From Cryptomeria japonica (taxonomy: Eukaryota; Streptophyta; Pinopsida; Cupressales; Cupressaceae), in assembly GCF_030272615.1 (NCBI RefSeq), contig NC_081412.1:341123370-341187369 (forward strand): a stretch of 64,000 nucleotides of DNA. The letters are read 5' to 3'. The translations under genes were made by a program, and so were the position numbers. Below the pieces are notes generated by a model. The model saw only the letters and a program-made list of their open reading frames with translations, had not been told where the DNA came from and did not search any database. Each line of letters begins with the position of its first letter. Positions within the stretch are counted from its first letter, which is position 1. Below, piece by piece: positions 42,372-54,782 of the stretch.

Positions 42372-43612
42372 TTAGTGTTAGGTAGATTAGCCTATCATTT
42401 TGACCCTCGTAGGCTAATGAGTGTGGACAAAGGGTCTTTTGAGGCTGAGACTTGGTCAACAAAGGTTCTTGTCTTCTCCAGAATTCAGTTTGATTCAGTT
42501 TTGACTTTCGTTTGGCATCATTTGGATTTCATTTGCTATCCTTACTATTTATAGTAAGTCAGAGGTTGCTCGAGAAAGACCCTTTCTATTTTTAGTAGAG
42601 CATCTAGTCACATGGTGATTAGCAGTGTTGACTCCTATTTTAGATGGCATAGCAAAATAATAAGTATTTGGGGAGATATTAATATTTAATTGGCCTAAAT
42701 GATAATTATTTATAAAAAGGTTATATTATTAAGTTATAACTTAACTTAATACTTGAGGGTCAAGTCATCATCAAAAGGGGGCCATTATTACAATTAATTA
42801 TGGGGTCCAATGTTAATGAAAAAATTAAAAGGATTTCCTAAGTTAAAATGTAATAACATTTTAAATGTTATTTAAATGCTTTTTCCTGGAAATCGAACTC
42901 TTGAGGAGAATATAAGCTTGCACAAGCCAAAATGGAACTCATTATGATATTGGCATTTCAACTTTATTTTGGAGAGCATTGAGATTTGGAGAGACCAAGT
43001 TTCTGCAGTTTTTCAGAGATTTTTGGCATTGGAGTGTGCAGCTACTTCATTGTAACAGCAATTTGAGGGTGTGAAATATTCACCTGAAGCTGCTATTCAG
43101 ATTGGCTTCGTACAGGGGTCAACAGTGTGCAGATTTGAGAGGGTTTCATCAGAGGTTGGAGTAGATTGTACATCTTGAGGAGTGATATATAATATATACT
43201 GGCAGCATTAATTATTCTTGAGCTCTAAATAGAGGCCAAACAGCTGTTATTTTTCAGGCCCTATCATAGAAGGGAGGCTGTGAATTTATTCAAGGGCAAA
43301 ATCAATAATCTTTTTCAATGGATTCTTCACTAAAGGAAGCGACCTCATCAAAGGATGTTGTAGAGTAAATTTAGGAGAGAGATATTGACTATCTGCTGGA
43401 AATTGAATGGATTTTGTGGATTTATAGTTGCTTTTTGCTGCTGCAACACAACAAGGGTTTCAAGTAATGAAGATATCAATTATGTGGGTATGCATGTAAT
43501 GATTTGACTTCGATATAATAAAACTAAGGATTCCATTGCAAAATCCTTCTCTGTAATTATTCTCTTTTCGAATAGTAGATTTCTCGTTGTTATCTACATT
43601 CTATGTCATTGC
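42349..43612 (+). repeat. Possible LTR fragment starting TGTGATGTCCCC
   Basis: The start resembles the TGTAATGTCCCC ends of the solo LTR and of element F's LTR. A degenerate primer-site-like TTTTTATATCAAAA follows a possible CA end near 43612. No partner or target duplication was identified. There is no coding sequence in this interval. Confidence 0.4.
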
Positions 43613-43802
43613 TTTTTATATCAAAAATTCAAAAAAAGAATAAAACCTTAGAAAAAAAAAACAATCAAAATCAGCAAACAATCACAAGCAATCAGTGACT
43701 TCAGTGACACTGTTTGAAGGGTTTGGTGGGTCCTTACATATGGTAGGTTTGATGTGATACTTTACTTTCTGTAAGTAAATTGAATGATGTTGGTATGTGT
43801 TA
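43613..43802. other. Short non-coding spacer
   Basis: AT-rich, no feature recognised. Confidence 0.5.
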
Positions 43803-44198
43803 TGTTGCAAACACTCGTCCCATTGCAAATGGGGACCCCCACTTTTTTCGTTTTTTAGCTTAGTGTTTTTGTTTAGTTTTAGCTTGTCAATAATTTCGTA
43901 GTCTTTAGCCTTTGGTTGTGAGAAGGCTTTTTGTCTTGTCAAGTTCGAGAAAGGTGTGTTGGGCGACCCTTGGAATGCCTTAGGAGTGCGATGTCTATTC
44001 GTAGAGTGTGGTCAAGTCAGGACTTCAAGTTTCGAGTTCAGATCCTTGATTGAGCATCAAGATTGAGAATTAAGAGCAAGAAAAGTTGTAAAGTAGTAAA
44101 AATTGTCAATATTGTCAATGTTGCAAAATGTTGTCAAAAGTGCGAGAAATGTTGCAAAAGTTGTCAAGAAGGTTGTCTGGAGGATTGAGGTTTGAGCA
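43803..44198 (+). repeat. LTR-like fragment interrupting or truncating element F's integrase
   Basis: It starts TGTTGCAAACACTCGTCCC and shares a CCCATTGC...TGGGGACCC core with the right end of element E read on the minus strand. It may end at TTTGAGCA (44198). It abuts F's integrase right after the T-K-Y-A motif. The flanks (TGTTA, TATTT) do not match, so a simple solo LTR is not proven. Confidence 0.5.
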
Positions 44199-44994
44199 TA
44201 TTTCGTTAACCTGTCCACCACCACATAAATACAGTCTTGACTCTGCACCTTGGGTAGGCCTGTGATAAAATCCATCGAAATGCTCTCTCATTTCTTGTCA
44301 AGAATGGGTAAAGGCTATAGTAATCCAGCTGGAGGGGTATGCTCGTCCTTATTCTGCTGGCAAATTGGACGTTCTCTAACACATCTCTGCACATCGTCCT
44401 TGAGTCTTCTCCAAGTAAACCATTCACGAATTTGCCGGTATGTTTTGAAGAACCCGAAATGTCCAACCATAGGTGCATCGTGGAATGCCCTCAAGATAGT
44501 ACCTTTGATGTGTGACGAAGGTGCCAAATAAATCCTATCCTTGTATAGGATAAGGTCATTAACCGCCACATATCTGTCATCCTATACAAATCCCTCTATC
44601 AAATCTGTTGCCCACTGATCCTCAACATATTCAGCTATTATTTTCTCCTTCTAGTTTGCTGAAATCTCAACCAAGGAGCATACATGCGGTTTCCTAGAAA
44701 GTGTATCGGCCACTACATTCTTCTTCCCTTGGACATACTCGATGTCAAAATAATACACTTGTAGTTTGGTGATGCACTTCTGTTGCCTGTCGTTTAAGAT
44801 CTCTCTGGCTCATAAAATATTTTATCCTGTTATGATCTGTTTTAATCACATATTTAACCCCCATCTAGATAAGACCTGAATTTGGCCAATGCATGCATTA
44901 TGGGCAACATCTCCCTATCATATATAGAGTAGCTCTTCTCTACTCCCCTTAGCCTCAAAAGCAAAGGGATGCTTTTCCTGCATTAAGATTGCAC
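44199..44994 (-). pseudogene. Element F: RNase H C-terminal part and integrase N-terminal part
   Basis: On the minus strand: E-K-S-Y-S-I-Y-D-like and Y-F-D-I-E-Y-V-Q-G-K-K-N-V-V-A-D RNase H remains (44940-44700), the integrase H2C2 finger (H-D-A-P-M-V-G-H...C-x-x-C, ~44490-44370), and the core start D-F-I-T-G-L-P ... V-D-R-L-T-K-Y-A (44275-44200). The rest of the integrase is missing. Removal of element E joins this to 51661. Several stops and shifts. Confidence 0.85.
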
Positions 44995-45000
44995 CCACCT

Positions 45001-45879
45001 GTTGGTGTCTGTTTTATCATCTACCAAACATTAGGATAGGATACCCGAAGGTATTCTATCCTCTCCTGAAAAATCACTACTGATTCCAAGGTCTATATGT
45101 GCGAACAAGCGACTTTAGTGGAATAGCTTCTTGGGTAGTGTATGCTGAAATTTCAAGGGGGACTTACGTTTGACAAGTATCTTGAACTGCTGGACTTAGA
45201 TGGATTTAGCAGTTTTAGGCTCTTCTTTTTTTTTTTTGGAATTTTCTGGGATTTAGACTTTCAAAAGAAAGGGAAAAAGGGATAGAGTTCAGGAAGGCTA
45301 ATCTAATCCTACGAATTCTGGAGACGGTGTCAATTGGGTGCTCTCGAGAAACCAAGCCTTGCTTCGCCACACTAGGGACAACTACACAAGGCCGGTGCAA
45401 TCTTCAATGGGTTGTGCTTATGATCGAGATGTTGGGATGCACAGGAGATAGGCTCAGACTAACTTTGCACGGTAGAATGGAAATCATCCATTTACCAAAA
45501 GTATGAGCGGAGACACACCATCAATTGATACTTATCAAATCCTTCATTCAAATTAACAACAATGAAAGCAAATCTAGATTAATTTTAACTAAATGTCGAG
45601 GCAATTGAAACCATGCAAATCATTCAAATAATAGAGATTACAAAGTAGCGCACATGCAATATATTATCTGGAAATGACCTTAAGCAACAATACATCAAAA
45701 ACCTCACCCTTTTCACATGAGAGGAGGCTACCTTATATAGTTTCTCAAAAATAAATGAATGGCCGAGATCAAACAGTGATCAAGGGCCAAGATTGAAAGT
45801 CCTAAACCCTAATTAGGGTTTCCTGAAATACTATCAGTTCAAGCAAATGAAAGAGTGACAAGTGGCGCAGCTGTTAATT
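45001..45879. other. Left terminal region of element E, non-coding
   Basis: No ORF is supported. If E runs on the minus strand, this would hold its 3' LTR. A plant-style sequence AAACCCTAATTAGGGTTT lies near 45815. Confidence 0.5.
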
Positions 45880-48800
45880 TTACTGAGGTGAGTGGCCACT
45901 TTCCTCTTTTAGAGATTCAACGTATCTGGACACAATGAGCTTGACCTCCTCCATGGTGACACTTGGCAAACCGCCAATCTGGAAGTTGATGAGGTCTACA
46001 TTGTTGGCGCATGTGGCAAGGATGCCTTCCCACTCCACTGCTTGGGTGAGGAAGTTGTCATCGATGGAGAGGAAGTTCGCAATCTTCGAAAGATCGCCTT
46101 TGTCAATCATCCCTGAATCTCGGAAGAAGCTCGCCTGAATCCTGGCTCTCAGGTTCTCTGCTTGTAAATGCTTCTCCCTTAGGCTTTCCTTCTTCCAGAT
46201 CTCTGACGCCACACGGAAAACCTTGCCCAGGATCTCTCTAACACTTGCCTCTGTCTCAAAACACTTGGTCTCGGATTTCTTCAGAACCTCAATCCGAGTG
46301 ACCAGAGCATAGTACCACGTGCCGAAGTCGTACCTGTCTTCTATCTGTATGATGCCTGCATCCACTAAGCTCCTCTTTGACATGCCTTGGATAACCTTCA
46401 GGTGAGGGAGTATTTCATTCTGAATTTCATCCACTTGTTCCCAATTAGATGCTAGATCCTGGATACAATCAATCAACAAAGAAGTTGCCTCATGTGCCGA
46501 TACTAAGTTTTCTACCAAGGTGTCAGCATGTACCGAAGCGTCTGAAATCCACTCCTTTTCTTGAGTGTACGATCCCTTCATATCATCATAGTCCTTCATT
46601 GATCCCTGCTGAAGAGGCTGTGGTGGAGTAGTCGGGACTTCATGGTTGAGCGGGCTGGTAAGATGGAGAACATACTTCTTCCACTGTTGGTTCTCTTCTT
46701 CCACTTTCTTCCTCTTTTCCTTTTCATGAGCCAGCCTCGTCTTTAGAACGTTGTAGGAGTATCAAAATATTGGATCTCTTGATCCTGGGTAGGCTTATCC
46801 ATCTCTATGGTGGTAACCTTGTAATCATCTGCGGTGACGTTGTCCCTAGTCTTCCCTTCTTTGGGCACCGCTATTTGAACTGTCCTGAATCCGGCACTGT
46901 CTCTCTGAATTAGGGAAAACTTCCTTGCTGGTTTGGGCGGTTTAGCTATAGTGGGTTCATTCACCTTCTCCAGGAATGCTGCGGTGACCTCCTCGGTTGA
47001 GTGGGCCTCCTTGGGAACCTTGGCCTTTATCCTTGCTCTCAGCCAATTTGGAATGGTTGATTGTTCTACAGTGTTCCGATCAAACTCATCATCTGCCTCT
47101 CCTGGGTTCGCTGGTATGCCATCCAAGAAGATTGTAGGGGCTTCAATCTGCCCCTTGTCTGGAGTTCGGAAGACCTTCTCCACCACTTCCTCAACTGGCT
47201 GGGAAAACACTCTTACTTCATCATCAATCACACAGATGTTCATCTCTTGCTCCCCAATTGTACTCTGATCAGGCGCAATGGAAGCAGCACTTAGGATGGA
47301 GTGACTTTCGCTGGATTCTCTTCTCTCACCTACAACCCTTTTCTCTGTGACCTTTGTGGAGCTTCCACCCAACTCCTTCCTCTTTCGAGACCCAACACTT
47401 TCTGGATTCCGAGCATCACCGGTGCAGGTACAAGGATTGACGGACAGAGTATCATCTACTCCCATTAATTCATTAGTTAAAGTCACACCTTTGGCCTTCA
47501 ACTGTTTTGTCTTTTCAGACGCCCACCTCCTTGAGTACTCAACCACCGACCTCATGAGGTCTGCTAGATCTGATTTTTCTCCCTCTGTCCAATCTATCAA
47601 GACTAAGGGTTCATTCTTCATCTTTTCAAAACTTGGCTGCTGAAGTTCTAGGCTTTCTTCTACCTGATCGGCAACTTTGAATACTTCCGTTGCTCTCACC
47701 ATACTCAAAGGAATTCTTGACCAAAACCTCTTCCGGATCTCAAAACTATCGGCTGCATTAGCCCAGTAGTCTTCTAGATCCAGTCTGTGCTCAAACGTTG
47801 TCCCTTCGATCGTCTTTATCGTATGGAATGGATCGAAATCCTTTCTTGCCTTGTATTGATAGAAGGGATACCAGGCCAGTTCTTTCTTAGCGGTGGCTGC
47901 AGCTTTGTGATGATGGACATGTTTCCAGCCCATTACCAATTGTAAGTGAGGACGTCCCTGCCTTCTTCTGCTTATCCCTTTGAATCACTATATACTCCTC
48001 CAGTTGTCTCACAACCTCGAGCAACACCACTCGGTTGATAGGGTAAGCTGGAAGCTTGTATGGAGGCCCAGAGAATCCCTGAATTCGGAGGTAAGTGAAC
48101 TTTGGATATTGGATGTACCAACACCCGAACCGATCGATGAAGTCCATAGACTCTTGAGAGAGCCTCTGGTGTAGGCCACCTTGAAGGGTCCGGGTAATGT
48201 GCATCAGGAAGGTATCATTCACCCTTTTGAAATGGAACTTCTCCTCCATGTGGAGCTGGGGATAGAAATCATATACTGGAAATTGGTTCTCCTTGTTCCC
48301 ATCTTCTCCCCTACAAGTGAGACCTCTGTACCTGTAGGTCCTGGCTAAAGAATAGAACAAGTAAGAACTCATGAAGAAAGTCCTATTCGCTTCCAGATTC
48401 CTTAGCTGGCTGTCTAGGTTGTCGCTGATCATACGGGCCCAGTCTATCATTTTTACTCCATTGATTATTTCATTAATGAAATAATACATCCAGGGTTCGA
48501 ATGGAGCTCCCTGAGGATTTCCTATTATTCTATTGAGCAAGACAATCATGTCCCCAATGTCCTCCTTGAAGTATGCTCACGCTAGGCTCTTTCTCTGGAG
48601 TTTGGAGGCGCCCTTCCTCGGCTTGTCTAGCCAGGAATGGTTAACTATGGCATCATATTCCTCTAGGTGGTCGTGGTACAGATTGTCAACTTCGTCCTTT
48701 GTCATATATACTACGTTGTGGTACTCAGGGATCTTGAAAGCCTCTCTGATGGCCTCATCGTTGACATTTGCCAACACTCTTCCATCAGGTGCAACAATAT

Positions 48801-49062
48801 CCTTATTGATGGGGTTGTAGTGTTTGGCACATTCGACTACTAGTTCATTGCACTGCATGGTGGGGAGGAAGCCAACAATGTGCACGATACCACTCTTCAT
48901 CATTTTTCGCGCAATGGTGGTAGGCACAAGGTTGTCCAGACCAAACATTCGCTTCTTAAACTCCCTCAGATTGATGTGCCCGAGGTTGGTGTCGCTGATG
49001 TTCTTCCACTTTGAAGTCATCCTCGACTCTGGAGGAGCAGCTTTGTCTACCTGGAATTTCAT
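45880..49062 (-). pseudogene. Accessory-type ORF of element E: globular N-terminus, acidic linker, coiled coil
   Basis: From ATG 49062 (M-K-F-Q-V-D-K) one protein can be followed to 45880 with one TGA (48577-48579) and two frameshifts (near 47950 and 46750). Residues ~1-380 form a folded domain with R-E-A-F-K-I-P-E and, later, aromatic-rich segments (W-M-Y-Y-F-I-N-E). The middle ~300 residues are Ser/Thr/Glu-rich, and the last ~270 are a Lys/Glu-rich helical region. The architecture parallels A's accessory ORF (folded N-domain with F-G-I-P, linker, coiled coil), though residue similarity is weak by eye. The function is unknown. The low number of breaks suggests it decayed recently. Confidence 0.6.
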
Positions 49063-49689
49063 AATGTATAAGGCCTGCAGGCAAACAATGGAAATTTTAA
49101 AGTTAGGAAAGGATTTGTAGAGTTTTGAAAATAACAGGGCTGCGAAATGGCTAAGTGTTGGAAAATTTTCCTTTTTTTATTCTCATACTTAGCCATAAAA
49201 ATTGAATTTTCACCTTAAAACCCTCAGTCTTAAGGTTGGTTGTGGTTACCACGTGTCAAAACTTTCAAAAAAATTTCACATAGCCAAAAAAAAATGATTT
49301 TCTTCCTCCAAAATTTTCGAAAAAATCATTTATTAAATTCTGGAAAATATTCAGAAAATTCACAATTTTAATTTCACCTCTGACTTGGATAGGAGTAAGG
49401 CTAGAATTTTCTCCAAAATTTTCAGAAAATTCAGAAAAGTTTGGAGGATTCTTCCTCGTACTAGTTGCCCTTCTCCAGAAATTTGTAAACCTTCTGCCAA
49501 AAAAATATTATCCCACTTCCAGCAATATCTAGAATTTTCTCCAGATGATCTTCAAACTGACATACTTTACTAAGCTCTCCTTAGTAATTTTGAACTTCTT
49601 GGTGTAATAATGAAGTTGATAATGAAGTATTTGTAGACAAGGTTAAATCTTCAAGCAAAACCCCTAAAATCATCCAACTCATACTTCTA

Positions 49690-49970
49690 ATTCTTAAAAA
49701 AAACTTTCCATTTTGATTTAAGTTTGAAGATATTCATCAATCCTCCAATATTCCCTTCCAAAAAAATCTTTCCATTTTGAATCAAGTTTGAAGATATTCA
49801 TCAATTCTCCAATATTCCCTTTCAAAAACTTTCCATTTTGAATTAATATCTCAATAATTTTCCAATATTCCTTCAATATTCTTTTCCTCAAAAAAAACTC
49901 TCCACTTTGGATTTATTTTGAAGATATTCAATAATCCCTAGATATTTTCTTCATTTTGGATTTAATTTTG
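49690..49970. repeat. ~62-68-bp tandem repeats in element E
   Basis: TTTCCATTTTGA(A/T)T followed by GAAGATATTCATCAAT and CCAATATTCCC recurs about four times with increasing divergence. Confidence 0.8.
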
Positions 49971-50059
49971 AAATCTCTATGGATTTTGTGACATCATGTT
50001 GACTTTGTTTGACCTTCCTTGTGTAGGTGGATTTTTCAAATTTTATCTCCATCTTCTTC

Positions 50060-50880
50060 AAATTTTGGCGGACTTTGGATACCTCTCCAAGGTATGGCGG
50101 ACCTCAGACTTGGCTCTTCTATGGCTTTCTTACTCTGGGCGGACTTTGGTGGCCTCTCCCCCTTGTGAAGATCTTGGGCGGACTTTGAACACATCTCCAG
50201 TATGGCCTAGGGCGGAGTTTAGACATTTATCCCACATGACTTCTCTAGCCTATGGCGGACTTTAGACTTCTCTCCCACCTTGGGTGGACTTTGGTGACCT
50301 CTCCTCAGGACCCTCCTAGCCTATGGCAGACTTTAGGCATCTCTCCTAGCCTATGGCGGACTTTGGAGGTTGCTCCCAACACTTGGCAAGCTTGGGCGGA
50401 CTTTGTTGTTAGCTCCCACATGACCTCTCTAGCCTATGGCGGACTTTAGGCTAGGCTTCTCCATCACTTGGCATGCTTGGGTAGACTTTGTTGTTAGCTC
50501 CCACATGACCTCCAAATGCATGGCGGACTTGGCTAAGGCACCTTCATGGCCTCCATTAAGGTGAAAATTTGGCGAAGGCATTGGGGCGGACTTTGAAGGT
50601 CCCTCTTGCTTGGGCGGACTTTGGTGGTGTCCCCTACATGGCTTCCAATGCATACATGGCGGACTTTGATGGCTGCTCCATGTAAGGCGGTCTTCAACAC
50701 ATCCCCTCATGGGCGGACTTTAGAGTGCTGGCCATCATGGCCTCTTCAACACATGGCGGACTTCTGGCTTAGCACCCATGTGACCCCCAAAGGCATGGCG
50801 GACTTTGAGGTGAGCACCCACACAGCCTCCTAAGGCATGGCGGACTTCAGGCAAGGCTCCTTCATGGCCTCTATTACATT
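50060..50880. repeat. GGCGGACTTT minisatellite in element E
   Basis: About 20 occurrences of (ATG/GGG)GCGGACTTT and close variants, spaced roughly 26-65 bp, often with TCTCC, CATGACCTC or AGCCT words between. Unit length is irregular. It is 5' of the accessory ORF in E's orientation. No ORF here is convincing. Confidence 0.85.
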
Positions 50881-51040
50881 GTGGTGGGGTTTGAACCTGC
50901 AAAAATACTTCAAAACCCTTGTTAGCCAGACTTAGAATAATTTTCAGAGAAATTTCAAAATTTCACAGTTTAGTCTAATTTATTCGGATTAACTTGAAAT
51001 TTGAAATCCATGCCTAGGTGGATCATTTGAAGCAGCAAAA

Positions 51041-51275
51041 AGCCTAAAATCTAGGGATTTAGCTTTTTAGGTCGAAACTTGGAATTTTCGAGTTCCGGTC
51101 GAAGCTGGTCAGTGGTACAAGTGTAAACCCTAAGTTTGCATCCCGAAAAAGCAAAAAAGCCTAAACTCTAGGGATTTAGCTTTTTTAGGTCAAAACTTGG
51201 AATTTTCGAATTCCGGTTGAAGCAGGTTAGTGGTGCAAGTGTAAACCCTAGGTTTGCATCCCGAAAAAGCAAAAA
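51041..51275. repeat. 117-bp tandem duplication in element E
   Basis: AGCCTAAA(A/C)TCTAGGGATT starts at 51041 and 51158. Both copies run through GGAATTTTCGA, AAGTGTAAACCCTA and CATCCCGAAAAAGCAA. Confidence 0.9.
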
Positions 51276-51660
51276 GCAGACATCCCTAAAAAATAGGAAA
51301 AACTTTCTAAAAATAGCCATACCGGGGATCGGGCTGAAAATGCCAAAAACGAAACTTCCTAAAAAATAGGAAAAAACAAAAAAACAAACTTTCTAAAAAT
51401 AGAAAGTTGTCCAAATTCGTCCAAATCAATTGTGATCTTCATCCTTTGGCCTTTCTAAGCACTCTGGTGGTGTTCACACTTCAGAATCACATAACTTGCA
51501 AAAACTAACTTTCAATCGTCAGGGCCTGAAATGCTCTGAACTAGACAAGGCTTGGTGAAACTGCAACAAAAGGTCACAGGACACTAACAAAACCCTAGAA
51601 CGCAGGAAAATCAAAGGGTCCCCAGTAGCAATGGGGCGATGTGTGAAAAAGGTCACAACA

Positions 51661-54600
51661 CCACCCCATCTTTAGATGCATCACATGGAAGCTCGAATGG
51701 TTTGAAGTTTGGAAGTGCTAATACTGGACAAGATGTCATCAACTGTTTGAAGTGCTCGAAGCACTTATGAGCTGTCTCTGTCCATACAAAGGCTCCCTTC
51801 TTGGTGAAATCCGTAAGTGGAGTTGCTATCTGTGAGAACCCCTTCACAAACCTCCAATAGAATCCACATAGACCAAAGAACCCCTTGAGTTGGGTAAGAT
51901 TAGTAGGAGTAGGCCACTCAACTATAGCTCTGATTTTATCTGGGTCCACCCTCACTCCATCTGTACTATAGCTTTGATTTTATCTGGGTCCACCCTCACT
52001 CCGTTTGCACTAATGATGTGCCCAAGGTACAATAACTCTGTCATGCCAAATTCACATTTAGATTCTTTGGCATAAAGGGACTCACTCTCAAGTATAAGCA
52101 ATACCTCCTCCAAGTGTTGTAAGTGCTCTTCCCGTGTCCTACTGTATATCAAGATATCATCAAAAAACATAAGCACAAATTTCCTTAACTGTCTCCTGAA
52201 CACCTGGTTCATACAACTCTGAAAGGTAGCTGGAGCGTTGGTTAGCCCGAATGGCATAACCAAAAACTCAAAGTGGCCATAATGGCACTTGAAGGCTGTC
52301 TTCTCTATATCCTTTGCTCTCATCCTAATCTGATGGTACCCAGAGCACAAGTCTATCTTCGAGAAGTAACATGCACCATGTAACTCATCTATCAACTCAT
52401 CTATTCTCAGAATGGGGTACTCGTTCTTGATTGTCTTTTTGTTGAGAACCCTGTAATCTATGCACATACACATTGTTTCATCTTTTTTCTTTACTAGAAC
52501 CACTGCTGAAGCAAATGAACTTTTGCTAGGCATAATGTGCCCCATCTCCAGCAACTCCTTTATCGCCTTCTCAATCTCATCCTTATGCACCTTAGGATGA
52601 CGATAGGGGGTGGCAATTATAGGCTTTGCCCCCTCCTCCAATTCAATCACATGCTCTATTCCTCTCTGGAGGAACACCTGGTGGAATGCTTCCAAACATC
52701 TTTGTATGTTTGGATATGACCTTCCAAATGTCTGGATGGTACTCCTTAAGCTACTGCTCTGTAACTGTAGGCATGATCATACATTCTGCTGCCCACTCCA
52801 CTTGGTCATGTCTATCAAACGTTCCATCCTCTTAAGTAAGACTACTCTGAGTCCCCCATCTGATAATCCTCTAAGAACCACTTTCCGACCCAGATGCTCA
52901 AATCTCATTTCCAATTTTTCCAGATTGAAGGTGAACTCCACTAGAGATCTCATCCATGTCATGCCCAGGATGACATCATAATCTCCCATATCAACTCCAT
53001 AGAACTTGTCTACCATGTCATAGTCTCCCGTCCGCATATGAAGATCAGGAATCATCCAAGTACTGAGAATCTTGTGTCCATTAGAAACCATCATTCGGAA
53101 CCCCTCATGCTCCTCTGTCTGAAGTCCTTGCTTCTTCATGAAGCTTTCATCAATGAAATTGTGGGTGGCTCCTGTGTCTATCAATTAGACCACTCGCTGC
53201 CCCTGTATCACACCTCTTACCTTGAAGGTTATTGACAGTTCAGTATTGGTAAGTCATGCCAGGGTTTTATCTTCTCCATCCTCTTATGCTATAATATCTT
53301 CTTCATCACTACTTTCTGAATCGGACTGTTGTTCTGACTCTTCTGAAGTTAATTCTTTAGTAGAAAAATACTCTAATTGTTTTGCCTTCGCTTTAATAGT
53401 ACACTTATGTGAAGGGTCCCATGGCTCTCTGCAATGAAAACAAAGTTTCTTTCTTCTGAGATCATTCAACTGATCACTGTCAAGTCTCCTTGTATCTGTC
53501 CGTGGTGGGTGTGAATTACTATGTTTCTTGTCCTTTTCTTTTTTTTGTGGAAAACTCTTAGACTGAAATCGGCTTTTTGAGCTAGAAGCCTCCATGTCCC
53601 TGGCCTTCTTAATGGTCTCCTGTAGTGTAGGTGGATTGAGGGCCTTAATCCACCCTTTCAATGGATCAGCCAACCCATCCATGAAAAGCACCATGAGCCT
53701 CCTCTGTGATAAGTCTGTAACTAATACCGAGTCTCTGGAACTCTGAGATATAGTTCTCCAGTGGTCCCCATTGTTTCAACTGTGCCAACTCCTTGAAATG
53801 TAGTTTTGGATCCTTCCTATCAAATCTTTCTATTAATTGTTCTGTAAACTCAACATGGGAAGTGATTTGATCATGTCCCATAGTCACCATGCCATGGTGC
53901 CACCACTCATGTGCAACTCCATCGAGGTGTATAGCAGCATATTTAATGGCTTCTTCTTCAAGCATAGGATTAAGATGAAGATAAGTATCCACCTTTTGAA
54001 CCCAAGCTCGTGCTGTAATCTTCCCAGAAGCATCAAAATACGGTAGAGACAACTTCCCTACTTTCTTCTGTAACTCAAAGTTTTGGTTCTTGTCTCCTGC
54101 ACGATGCATGTGTCTCATCCTCACATCAATATAATCTCGTAGAGATATAGCTGCCTGAAAATCGTGTCCACTCTCCCAATCTCTTCTAAATGATCTTGTA
54201 AGTCGATGATCTGAGGGTCATTCACAGGCTGTGATGGTGCCCTAGGTGGGAAGGTAGGTAGAAGAGGTCTAGAGCTCACCGTTCTAGTGGGTTGAGCTAT
54301 ATGTCCAAAGTTGTTGTCCATCTTTCCCCCTCTGTTACCCCCATTTCCATTTTGTCCATTTCCATTTTGTCTACCATTATTACCTCCATTGTTCCCCATC
54401 GTTTCCACATCCATCATTAGCATTAATATTAACACCCAATTGCCTAGCCATCATCTGTAACAACAAGTCCATTCGCTGGTTCTGTTCCAACTTCCTGTGC
54501 TCTCTAATTTGCCTGTCGCTGCCCTTGCATGAATCTTTCCATCATATTGAAAAATCTCTCCTCACTTGGGTCTCTTCTCTCACCCATATTGTCAATGTTC

Positions 54601-54722
54601 TGTTCTCTTGTAGCTCTGTGTTCTTCCAGAACCCCTTGTTCCTCTGGACCTGTATTTAATACTGCTTTGTTCCTTCTAGTGTTATAATGGTGAGTGAAAG
54701 GTTGCTGATCAAAACCAGACAT
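51661..54722 (-). pseudogene. Element F: gag, protease, RT and N-terminal RNase H (Ty3/Gypsy)
   Basis: From ATG 54722 (M-S-G-F-D-Q-Q), on the minus strand: a Gln/Asn/Gly-rich N-terminus; the Gag domain (W-V-Q-K-V-D-T-Y-L, 54000-53700); a knuckle C-F-H-C-R-E-P-W-D-P-S-H-K-C (~53430); protease I-D-T-G-A-T-H-N-F (53180); RT with [18 protein letters not shown] and the catalytic F-F-D-D (52180); and RNase H up to D-A-S-K-D-G-V, where E is inserted. The knuckle and protease style resemble the chromovirus-type Gypsy branch, different from family A-D. No chromodomain is seen because the 3' half is lost. At least three frameshifts in gag and a 44-bp duplication after RT inactivate it. Confidence 0.88.
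51921..52008. repeat. 44-bp tandem duplication in element F
   Basis: ACTATAGCT(C/T)TGATTTTATC starts at 51921 and 51965, each followed by TGGGTCCACCCTCACTCC. It repeats the [11 protein letters not shown] coding segment and shifts the frame. Confidence 0.92.
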
Positions 54723-54782
54723 GTCATTGTTTGTACATTCTAGTACCCTTAAGGATGGCAGGATTTTTTGCTTTGAACCCAC

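Larger units (their letters stand above)
45000..51660 (-). mobile_element. Element E: insertion carrying only an accessory-type ORF, target duplication CCACC
   Basis: CCACC flanks both sides (44995-44999, 51661-51665), the inserted DNA begins TG and ends CA, and removing it restores F's RNase H reading (D-A-S-K-D-G-V-G-A-I-L). The interior holds a ~1060-codon damaged ORF on the minus strand, AT-rich spacer, short-period repeats and a GGCGGACTTT minisatellite. No gag, protease, RT or integrase was found, and I could not find a pair of LTRs: the ~850 bp at each end do not resemble each other. It may be a non-autonomous retroelement whose LTRs have been lost or rearranged. Confidence 0.75.

Noticed and set aside
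43803-44198. Complete solo LTR interrupting F's integrase
   Set aside because: Flanking five-base sequences differ (TGTTA and TATTT) and F's integrase does not resume to the left; recorded as an LTR-like fragment.
50060-50880. CRISPR-like array from the regular GGCGGACTTT words
   Set aside because: The repeat core is too short, spacers are irregular and partly repeated, and the context is a plant transposon.
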